Part shown: positions 1 to 8,479 of the stretch, piece after piece
Numbering within the stretch: the first letter of the stretch is position 1
How the letters are laid out: every line of letters begins with the position of its first letter
Virus record (IMG/VR): IMGVR_UViG_3300033153_005765
Span: 1-22,161 of that record
Source of the DNA: a virus
Direction: 5' to 3' (one strand)
DNA length: 22,161 nt
Notes under the pieces: generated by a model
Databases searched by the model: none
Told to the model about the DNA's origin: nothing
What the model saw: only the letters and a program-made list of their open reading frames with translations
Made by a program: the position numbers and the translations under genes

Positions 1-2745
1 AGTACCATTAGCATCAAATGTTTTATTTGTGAATGTTGTTGTAGAATCATTAGTAGCAATATCAGCATCATAAGCTTGTACATCACTTCATATAGCTACT
101 CAAAGAGCTGTTCTTGCTCAAGATTCTGTACTTGAATTAGTACCTCAGTTAGCTATTGGTAATATTCCAGTAATATGTGATGTAAGATTAATTAAAGCTC
201 TTGTAATTACTTGTCAAGCTATTGTAATATAGTTTGGAGTTCAAGCTAAAGTTACATCTGTTGAATTATCAGTTCATGCTTGGTCTACATCTAAATTAGT
301 TCTAGCTCAAGAAGCTGTAGAAGCTCAAGTACCTCATCAAGCTATAGGTAGTCAAGTACAATTAGTTAATACTCAAGCACTAGGAGTTCATAACGCAGGA
401 GTAGTAAATGTAGGATTTACTGTTGTAGGTAAGACTGTTCAAGTTCAACTTAATGTATAACTTGCCGCAGCTCAACCTCAATCAAATCAAGCTATTGAGT
501 TTATTCAATCTGTATGTCAAGAACCAGTCCAACCTAAGTTTCCAAGTATAGTATGATCTGAACTTGAAGCTCAAGCAGTAAAAGCACTTCAGAAAGCTGG
601 TGTAACAGTTAATGTAGAAGTTCATTCTTGTGCTACTGCTTGTGAAACTAATACTCATACTCAATCCATAAATCAAGGAACTGTGGCTGGTAATGGAGCT
701 AATTGAGCTCAAGCTAACGTAGTATATTGTGCATCTCACATTATAATAACAAATCTAGGAGTAGTTCAACATAATACTACATAACCCCAATCTGCTCTAT
801 ATCTATTAGGCGAAAGTGATGTTAATGTTCAGTTTAAATCATATTGAGTATTATTTATTGCTTTACTATCTACTGTATAAGTATAAGAAGCTCTATCGTA
901 ATAATAATCAAATACATTTGCGTTTGCTGTTCAACCAACTGTTGTATCAAAACCTATATGACTTATTGGAGAATATCAGTAATAGAATTTACCTGCTGAA
1001 AGTATTGGATTTAATCAAGAAGCAGTTGTAACACTTCATCATCTTGCGTGCCAATAACCATTTTGGATACTACCGTCCCATTCTAAATCTCTTCTTCTTC
1101 ATTTTCTATTTCAATCTACTGATTGTTTTGTTGCATCTATTATAAATAAAGAGTTTCCTCTTCTTCAAATAGTATAAGCTTGCATCTTATCAGTACCATT
1201 ATAAGCATATATATCAGTTCAAGAAACCCAAACTGGATCTCAAGAATTATAATCTACATAATAATAAGTTACTTCATTATCTGCTGGGGTTTGTCAAGGA
1301 GCAGCAGCTACTTTATATACAGCTAATGTAGAATCATCATCATTACTAACCCTAAGAGCAACTTCACATTCTGCTAAATCAAATGTTCAATCTTCTTTAT
1401 CATCTATTTCAGCTCAATAAGTAATAGACCCACTTGTAAAATGTCTAAAAGCATCTTCATAATTAACTAATTCAGTCGGATTTGAAACAGTTGGTAATAA
1501 TGGAGTAACTCAAGTAGATACAACTTGATTACCTTTTATTCTATCTATATCATTAACTACTCTATTAATATTAGTATTGTTTTTCCTTATAAGGAATCTA
1601 GCTACTTCAATAAATGTAGATTCAGATTCATTAGTAAAAAATGCATAATTTATTTGTGCAGATTCTGCTTCTGTTTGTGTAGCATATTCTCAATTTCATA
1701 AAACTACAATAAACTCATTAGAGTCCTTAGATGTTTTTAATAATGTATCTACTTTCCAGTAGTTATCAGTCATTGTTTCTAAAGAAGCACCATCATTGAA
1801 TTGAGTTGTGTTCACTACTAATGTTGCTTCTGCATCTACTTTAGGTGTTCAATCCCAATAAGCATAACTAGCTGTAATATTATCTTCTTGTGATACAATA
1901 ACTTCTTTACCTTGTGCATCATAAAATACTCAAGCAGCTTGATTAACTTGTAATGGAGTAGAACTTTCTGTAAACTCTCAACCAGTTTCTGTATATAAAG
2001 CTAAAAATACATTTTCTCTTTCTTTTCTTTTTTTCCAACCTTCTTGGTCAATAAAAAATCTTTGGTCTATTGGATTCTGAATAGAAGCTGTAGGTCAACT
2101 TTCTCATTGAACAGAATTTATTCTAGCTATTGGTAATATAGTTTGTTTTTGTGCGTCACTATAATTTCAAGCTTGTGAAGTTCTTCAGGTAGCATCAAAT
2201 CAATATCTTCTAGCTGTTTCACCTACTAAAAGTCAATTAGCAAATCAAATATCTTCTGGTTCTACATATCTATCTCATTGCATATAATAAACAGCTTCAG
2301 ATTGATCTAATAGGCTGTCATCTCAAGCATTTACTGTAATTTCTCATCAAGAAACTAAACCAGTAATATTTGTAGCAGCTCATACTCAGTCATCAAAATC
2401 ACTAATAGTTGAAGCTGTTTGCGTTCAAGTATGATTAGCTCTATCTAAAGTTTGTGTAATAGTTTTACCTCAGTCTTTAATTAACTTACCTGTTGTACTA
2501 TCATATACAGCAATATTTTCATCTACTGCAGAAGCTGGTCATACTACATCTCAAGTTCATCATTCTCAAAATCATGGAGCTACAGCTGGTCAATTACTTT
2601 TTAGTACTTCTCAATCAGCTCATAATGTTATTTTCTGATAATTTCAATTATTATCCTTATATATAAGGGAATTATTATCTATATCATTTAATTCTTCTAC
2701 AGCTATAATCTCTTCTGAAGATAGCTCGTTTCAGGTTCTAGCCAT
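1..2745 (-). CDS. Large tail fibre / receptor-binding protein (3' end outside window)
   Basis: 915 codons are open from the ATG at 2745 to the window edge when UGA is read as Gly; the C-terminus is missing. The start overlaps the stop of the upstream coiled-coil gene by 8 bases. The N-terminus (MARTGNELSSEEIIAVEEL) is followed by Gly/Thr-rich stretches, then a long beta-type region. Near the left edge are two copies of a module common in phage tail fibres: LPIAGGGTGASTASGARTN and LPIANGGTNSSTESGARTA, then DVQAYDADIA and TTFTNKTFDANG. UGA falls exactly on the conserved glycines of these modules, which is among the best evidence for code 25 here. The protein probably sits distally on the tail and contacts the host surface. 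Fibre class is well supported; the receptor is unknown. It is the last gene of the visible operon. Confidence 0.85.
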
Positions 2746-3394
2746 TTTTATTTTTTTTAGAAAATAAATCTTTCTTTAGGTTTATTAGCCTAATTTCTTT
2801 AATCTTTAATCTTTTATCTTTTTGGATTAAATTTAATTCCTTTTCAGAGAGTTCTCTTTCTTTCTCTATATAGTAATCCTTTTTGTTATTAAAGTTCTCC
2901 AAATCTAACAAAATGTCTTGTTTTTTAGTATTTAAATTAGTTATTGCTTGTGATATATTAATACCCTCCAACTCTAATGCTTTAAATTTCTTTCTTTTTT
3001 CTCAGATTCTAAATATTAAACTTTGTTCTTCAGATAATAAATCTTCTATTTTTTTACATATAGAATCTTTCATTTTATTAGAATTAGATATTTCTTTATC
3101 TATATCTGATTTAACTATATTCAAATTTGATATAGATTTAATTAAATTATCTTTCTCAATCAAAAGAGCTGAATTACTCTTTGTTAATTCTATATTCTCA
3201 ATATTTATTAAATTATTTTTAGATGAATTTGAATTAATTATTTCTTGGTCGACTTTAACGTCTTTAGCTAAAGAGTTTCTATCTTCTTGTAAAATTACTA
3301 TACCAGCTTTTAATGTAGATATAGTTGTTTCCAATCCAAGTTTATATCATTCTAATTTATCTATACTATTATATAATCATTGTTTTTTTCACAT
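2738..3394 (-). CDS. Coiled-coil protein of the virion operon
   Basis: A 218-residue protein (MGKKQGLYNSIDKLEGYKLG at the start) made almost entirely of Lys/Glu/Leu/Ile/Asn-rich helix with heptad-like spacing, for example the stretch KIEDLLSEEQSLIFRIGKK and the C-terminal ERELSEKELNLIQKDKRLK. Three UGA codons lie in the first 20 residues and a fourth near residue 131, so a standard-code reading gives only two fragments. I chose the ATG at 3394; it begins 12 bases after the upstream stop. It lies between a small beta protein and the tail fibre, so a fibre-associated or tail-assembly role is plausible. No family was recognised. The large antisense reading frame over it is a shadow. Confidence 0.75.
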
Positions 3395-3406
3395 ATTGAT
3401 AATATA

Positions 3407-3805
3407 TTATTGATTATTAACCATTCATAATTTAATTTCAATACTTCAGGCTGTACGTGAAGATATTTTTACTCATATAAAATTATTATTATTATCATTA
3501 ATCTCATATCTTAATATTGAACTAGACGTACTTAATACTACTCATGTAGCTCAATCTAATGCCGTTCAATCTTGTAGATCTATTGACCTTACAACAGAAT
3601 ATTCATTAGAAGATGACGCAGCTACAGATAAGTCTGGTGCTATGCTATCTTGTTTATTTGAAGCATAAAATTTTACAGTTCATGTGAATCATGTAGCTAT
3701 AAGTGTAAAAGTAGATGTTCTAAATTCTCATGAATTTTGCATTACACTTACTCAATTAGCAGAAAAAGTTCCTAGATTATATTTAGCGTTAGTTCTATTA
3801 CTCAT
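3407..3805 (-). CDS. Small beta-rich virion protein, function unknown
   Basis: A 132-residue protein beginning MSNRTNAKYNLGTFSANG and ending in KISSRTAGSIEIKLGMVNNQ. It is rich in Thr, Ser, Val and Gly in alternating patterns, as in a beta sandwich, with the stretch FTLIATGFTGTVKFYASN in the middle. UGA supplies most of the glycines. It is the first gene after the terminator at 3822-3859, and its leader carries the AATAACACTAT element also found before two early small genes. Small beta proteins between capsid and fibre genes are often minor structural proteins; that role is an inference from position and composition. Confidence 0.7.
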
Positions 3806-3821
3806 AATAGTGTTATTTATT

Positions 3822-3859
3822 TAAATAAAATTAAAAGAGGCTATATTTCAAGCCTCTTT
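3822..3859 (-). terminator. Rho-independent terminator after the capsid block
   Basis: A 9-bp perfect stem (AAAGAGGCT at 3834-3842, AGCCTCTTT at 3851-3859) with an 8-base loop. On the minus strand it is followed by the T-rich run AATTTTATTT. It lies just past the stop of the small gene at 3871 and just before the gene starting at 3805, so it separates the capsid genes from the fibre genes. The T tract is interrupted, so partial read-through is likely. Confidence 0.75.
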
Positions 3860-3870
3860 AAGTGTTTAGG

Positions 3871-4134
3871 CTATTTTGCCTTCTTTTCATCAATTAATTT
3901 TTTAAGCTTTTCAGCTTTAATCATATGATGAGGATTCTTACCAAATAACTTTTTATATTCGGCAATTAAGGTTTCCATATCTTCAACAGTTTCTTCTACT
4001 TTCTTAGGAGTAGTTTCTTCTACTTTCTTAGGAGTAGTTTCTTCTGTTTGAGATTTTTCAGCCTCTTCCTTTTTTAGTTTTAGGTATTCTTTTGTTGATA
4101 CAAATCTTTTACCTACTTTAATGAAATTTCACAT
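3871..4134 (-). CDS. Small lysine-rich protein with a C-terminal HeH/LEM-like helical module
   Basis: An 87-residue protein. The N-terminal part (MGNFIKVGKRFVSTKEYLKL) leads into a charged linker with a tandem peptide repeat (EETTPKKV twice) encoded by a 24-base DNA repeat. The C-terminal part, LIAEYKKLFGKNPHHMIKAE followed by KLKKLIDEKK, resembles the short HeH/LEM-like helical modules seen at the ends of small proteins next to phage capsid genes. It starts 26 bases after the major capsid stop and ends 11 bases before the terminator stem. A head-completion or nucleic-acid-contact role is possible but is inferred only from position and this weak likeness. Confidence 0.7.
3991..4045. repeat. 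Tandem 24-base repeat inside a CDS (2.3 copies)
   Basis: Unit ttcttctactttcttaggag plus tagt occurs at 3991-4014 and 4015-4038, with a partial third copy to 4045. It keeps the reading frame and encodes the duplicated peptide linker of the small lysine-rich protein. The two full copies are identical, which points to a recent slippage duplication. Confidence 0.9.
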
Positions 4135-4160
4135 AACGTTATGATTTTAATTAAATAAGA

Positions 4161-5096
4161 TTAAGAACCTGAACCATCAGAACCATACCAGTCGATAGGT
4201 AAAACTGCGTTTACAAATCTAAATGAAGCAGAAGAAGGGAAAACATCAGTTAGATTTTCTCTTGTAATTCTATCTTCTAGCATTGGATCTTGGATGAAGT
4301 CCATTACAAATGAATTGTCTTGTCCTCTATCTTGAGCAAACCAAGCAGTAGAAGAAGTCATGTAAGGAGTTTCAATCAAAGTATAAGTACCATTATTGTA
4401 AATATTTACATCACCGATAGTTGTAGCAGTTAATTTATTATCACCAGCTAAAGTTTTTCTAAATGAAACAGAAGCAGATCAACCTTTCTTAACCCAAAGA
4501 GTATTTAAGTTAATAGGAAATTCTAATCAATTAGCATCTTTAAAATCACCAGAGTAAGCTTCTAAAGCAGTAAGCGCAGCTTCACCAGCAACAATATTAG
4601 AAGCGTGTTTGTTAGTAAAAGTAGCACCAGTTGATTTCCAAGTATGAGCAGCAAATATAGCATTACCATCTGGAGCTAAAAATTCAGCACCTGCAAAACC
4701 ATCGTTTAATAATTTCACACCTTGTCTTTCGATAAACATTCTCATTCTATTCATTAATAGAGGAACTTTTTCATCAACTATTTTATTAAATAAAGTAGTT
4801 TCATCTTTAGCATTTAATTTTTCTTTTTTAGAAATTGTGATTTTTCAACCAAATTCTTCAGAAGTAGAAACAACTTCATAACCTTCTTCGTTTTTAATGT
4901 CTTTAAGATTTTCATCTTCATTAAAATAAGCAACTTCATCACCACCTTCAGTAGAAGTATACCCTTTAGAGTAATCGTTTGAATTACTTACATTAAACAT
5001 TTTTGAAAAAACTGATTGTTCAACAGCCTCTTTTGAGTATTGTACAAAACTAGCTTTTACTTTCTCATCTAAATGAGCTGGAAAATTAGTAATCAT
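4161..5096 (-). CDS. Major capsid protein
   Basis: A 311-residue protein starting MITNFPAHLDEKVKASF at the ATG at 5096. Features include an acidic N-terminal part, a central segment with MFIERQGVKLLNDGFAGAEF, and a C-terminal part with YMTSSTAWFAQDRGQDNSF, FIQDPMLEDRITREN and a closing NAVLPIDWYGSDGSGS. Length, order (portal, scaffold, decoration, this gene) and the WFAQD/ITREN segment fit an HK97-fold major head protein. Only 3 of 23 glycines use UGA (near 4478, at 4527 and at 4845), far fewer than in the neighbours, as expected for the most highly made protein. The fold is inferred, not shown. Confidence 0.8.
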
Positions 5097-5125
5097 AATA
5101 TATTATATTATATAGTTAAAATAAA

Positions 5126-5530
5126 TTATAGAGTTTTGTTTATAACAACTCTAACTTTGTCAGTAGAATCAACAGTACCAGCATTTTCAGATGGTAATAC
5201 TTTTAATACATCAGTAGTAGATGTTCCTAGATCAATTAATTGAGCATCAGTAATATCTATTTCTGTACCTCTATTAGTTTTAGCAAAGTTTGCATCAGCA
5301 GTACCTTCTAATACTAAATTTTCATCATTATTTACTACTGCGATAGTTTCTCAATCAGCAGCTCATCCTTCACAATATGCAACAGCAGTAGAAGCAGCAA
5401 CTGCAACTATAGCTAATCCAGTATCTAATGCAACTAAACTACCAGCAGGAATAACTGTAGCAGAAGCTTTTTCTAATACAATAGTATTATCTATAGCAGT
5501 AGAATCTACAATTTTAAATTTTTTTGCCAT
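5126..5530 (-). CDS. Probable head decoration protein
   Basis: A 134-residue beta-rich protein starting MAKKFKIVDSTAIDNTIVLE. The segment ATVIPAGSLVALDTGLAIVA and the low-complexity AVAASTAVAYCEGGAAD resemble small capsid-surface proteins of the DUF2190/decoration type, in which an alternating hydrophobic pattern surrounds a conserved Gly-Ser-Leu turn. It sits directly upstream of the major capsid gene and downstream of the scaffold. Only 2 of its 9 glycines use UGA, like the capsid gene, which suggests high expression. The decoration role is inferred from position, size and composition. Confidence 0.65.
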
Positions 5531-5558
5531 GTTATTATTTTATTAAATTAAAATGGTT

Positions 5559-6185
5559 TTATAATCAAACACTTTTCATCCTATTTTTATATTCATCAGA
5601 TGAAAGCATTCAGAATTTTTTAACGTTTGGTCTATCCATTATATTTTCCTCTTTGTCTTTAGTAGGAGGAAGTCAAATATTACCTCATAAAACTTTAGAA
5701 TTTCATTTAGACTTCTCTAATTGAGCTTGATCTATGAATCATGTAGTTTTAAGAATTTCTGAATAATCCTTATCCTTGTGTAATTGTTTTAAATCTTTAA
5801 GTATAACCTTTTGAGTTTCACTTAACGTTTTAAATTCAGAAGTAAAATCATTAAATTCTTTGTCTTCTGCATCCTTAGATTGCTTAGACTCAATATCAGA
5901 CTTAAAGGTCTTAAATTCGTCTAATTCTTCATTGGTAGCAAAACCCATATCCTTTAGGATTTTTTTAGTCTGTTCCAATTCTACATCTCAAGGGTTCTTC
6001 TTTTCATCAGCTGTTTTTTGATTTCTTTGAGTAAACTCTTTTTGTAAGTTATTGTAACTATCTAAAAGTTGTTCTCAAGTCATATCTTGCCCATTTACTG
6101 AGAAAGTACTGTTTGTTGGTTGGTTATCCGAACCAGTCGAATCTCATTCCTGAGTTTGTTCAACCTTTTTATCTAACTCCGACAT
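5559..6185 (-). CDS. Probable capsid scaffold protein
   Basis: A 208-residue, highly charged, helix-rich protein. It starts MSELDKKVEQTQEGDSTGSD, has a Gln/Lys-rich coiled-coil middle (QTKKILKDMGFATNEELDEF, then KTLSETQKVILKDLKQLHKD) and a basic C-terminal tail (SSDEYKNRMKSVGL). An acidic, extended N-terminus, coiled-coil middle and small basic end placed between portal and major capsid is the usual layout of phage scaffolding proteins. The chosen ATG at 6185 is the one in frame; the ATG four bases upstream is not. About nine UGA codons are read as Gly. The start lies only 13 bases after the T tract of a terminator. Confidence 0.7.
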
Positions 6186-6196
6186 ACATAAAATGT

Positions 6197-6227
6197 TAAA
6201 AAATATATGGAGAAATCATCTCCATAT
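6197..6227 (-). terminator. Terminator or attenuator just upstream of the scaffold gene
   Basis: A 9-bp perfect stem (ATATGGAGA at 6205-6213, TCTCCATAT at 6219-6227) with a 5-base loop, followed on the minus strand by A and six T. A second hairpin (TATCAAT/ATTGATA, 6232-6249) lies just before it. It sits after the portal block and immediately before the scaffold-decoration-capsid genes. Complete termination would silence those genes, so it probably works as an attenuator, or a promoter is hidden upstream. Confidence 0.7.
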
Positions 6228-6260
6228 TACCTATCAATATAAATTGATAAGCAATAGGAA

Positions 6261-6578
6261 TTAATTTTTCTTTATTTGTGTTGACAAAGGGTTTTCATAA
6301 GAAGACAGAAACGTTAGAAATTTTTTAGATAATTCTAATTTAGCCTGAGCTTTAGCTACTTCCTCAATTCTTGAAGCATTAACGTTTTGAATTCTTTCTA
6401 AATTATCATTAAATTCTCTAGTCCAATAATCTTTTATCATTGAATATCAAGCAGTATTTCTAATCTTCTTAATATTGTCTATATTATGCAAAAAACCTTT
6501 ATCTGCAACTATAATATTATTTTCTAATATTTTTCTCTCACGATATTCTTGAATATCATCCAATATACTTGTAGACAT
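6261..6578 (-). CDS. Small helical protein between portal and scaffold
   Basis: A 105-residue, mostly helical, charged protein starting MSTSILDDIQEYRERKILEN and ending NPLSTQIKKN. It has one UGA (in RNTAGYSMI). It starts 8 bases after the portal stop, so it is very likely co-translated with the portal. Phages often carry a small head-assembly gene here, but I recognise no family and assign no function. Confidence 0.7.
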
Positions 6579-6585
6579 TTTGTTT

Positions 6586-8424
6586 TTAAGTTATGTTTAA
6601 ATTACCTCAAGCTACTTGCTCTGTTAATCATGCGGCATCTAAAGCTGGATTTAATTCAACTTTAGCTCAAGCTTTTCAAGTTACCTCTCAACCTAATTCT
6701 CATCCTCATCATAATAAGTCTCAAAGTCCTCATTCTTCTTTTTCTTTTATTACTCAATCCTCATATCATTCAAACGTACTAAATACTTTTCTGAAAATAT
6801 CATCCATATCTATATTAGCTCAATTAGCAGCTCCTTCTACTGCTATATTTTTAACAGCTAGAGCGTCAGCTCTTCTGTTTTCTACATCATCAAAACTTGA
6901 TGAATTAGCCTCTATTGTGATATCATATCTCTCTATAGCATCTTTTATAGCTTCAACATTTAACTTTAAAAATTCTCAACTATCTAATTTTTTAAGTGTA
7001 ATATTTTTATCTATATTATTTACTGTCCAATCAAGAATAGTATATGCTAATTCTTGAACTCATTTTTCAAAATTCTTTCTTAATTCTCATATAACTGAAT
7101 TTGATTCAAAGAAACTTATTCTGGCTCAAGTAGCAGTATTTGTTAATGCAGTTTGTCATCCTGGTTGAGATACATCAGTAGTATGTGATAACGCTTGAAT
7201 ATCTCTATTATAATCATTAACATTACTGAAATATTGAGCTGGTAATTGATTATCTTTTTGTTCTCTGAAATTTCTTTCAGCAGCCTCTACTCCATTTGTA
7301 CATACGATAATATTTCAAGGTTTATCTGAAACCAAACTAGCTGGATCTATTCAACTCTCTGGAGACCATAAATATGATCTATTTAATGATTTACTCATAG
7401 CTGTAGCCTGAGCATTCTTTTGAAAATTTAACTCATCTGTAACTCATAATATAGGAGCTACTAATCAAACAGAATAAAAAACCTCTGGATCTTCGTGTCA
7501 TTTAATATCAACATAAGATAATTTAGTTATTTCTTTAGCTCATATTAGAATAGTTCAATTTATAGACACAAATTCATACATTCTTTCATCTTTAGCTTCT
7601 CAAGTTAGACTATATTTTCATTCATATACTTGCAATTCGATACTATTTTTGTCTATTCATTGTTTTACTTTTATATCTGATATTCAAGTAATATTAAAAA
7701 TAGAAGATGCATAACTATCAATAGAATCAAAAGTAGTTCAAGCTAAATTATTAGCTTCTTCTGTATTAAAATATCAATCAGTAAACAAAATATCTTGCAT
7801 TCTAACTCTTTTTCTAATTCTAAACAAACCAGGCATATCTTCAAGAATTTTATATCTTGGATCATAATACATTTCAGTCCAACTAGCTATATCTATTGTA
7901 GGTAAAGTTTCTATAACTTTTTCAGTTACTTTTCATTTTCAATCTTTACTTCTTTGAACTTTATATTTAGGAATAACTTGAGCAAATGAATTTCAATATG
8001 TAAGCATGTTTACAGCCCAATATTTTAATCTTTCTCTAAATCAAGTATCTTCAAATACTGAAGTTAAATAATCTTGAGTAGCCTTAGCATACAGATTATG
8101 TTTTTCCAACATTTCCGTTCTATCTTTACCAGTCTTTTTTTCATCTCAAGCATCAAATAAATCAGTTCTAGTGCTTACTAGGAATCTTGGACTTCTAGCT
8201 ATTAATCTAGGAACTACTTTTCTAACAACCTCATGAGCTTTATTAATCTTAAATCTAGTTAATACATCTCATGTATCAGGCATTTCAAAGGTTGATAATG
8301 ATTCATATATTTGCAACATTTGCTCCCTATATCTAGAACTTTGAGTTTTAAATAGGTCTGTGTTCTCTTGAATAAATCAAAGAATTTCTTTTTGTTCTTT
8401 TTTTGTAGGAGTAAAAGCAGTCAT
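6586..8424 (-). CDS. Portal protein
   Basis: A 612-residue protein directly downstream of the terminase, as expected for a portal. It starts MTAFTPTKKEQKEILGFIQE. Portal-like features are the early segment INKAHEVVRKVVPRLIARSP, the central beta region, and the helix-rich segment LGVTDELNFQKNAQATAMSK, typical of portals where a long helix follows a Pro/Gly turn. The glycine-rich tail (GGLGDLLGGGGELGGEVTGK) makes heavy use of UGA. The portal is the dodecameric ring at the capsid vertex through which DNA passes. Function is inferred from order, length and segment style. The antisense reading frame near its 3' end is a shadow. Confidence 0.8.
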
Positions 8425-8479
8425 ATATTTATTTTTTAGTGATATAAATTTATTATATATAATTTTTATTCTTTGCAAA

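Noticed and set aside
2883-3413. 176-residue plus-strand frame
   Set aside because: It lies opposite the coiled-coil gene, is made of Ile/Leu/Ser/Phe as the antisense of Lys/Glu/Asn codons, and has no leader or family likeness.
6593-7057. 154-residue plus-strand frame
   Set aside because: Antisense of the 3' part of the portal gene; Ser/His/Gln content follows from reading UGA and GAT codons backwards.
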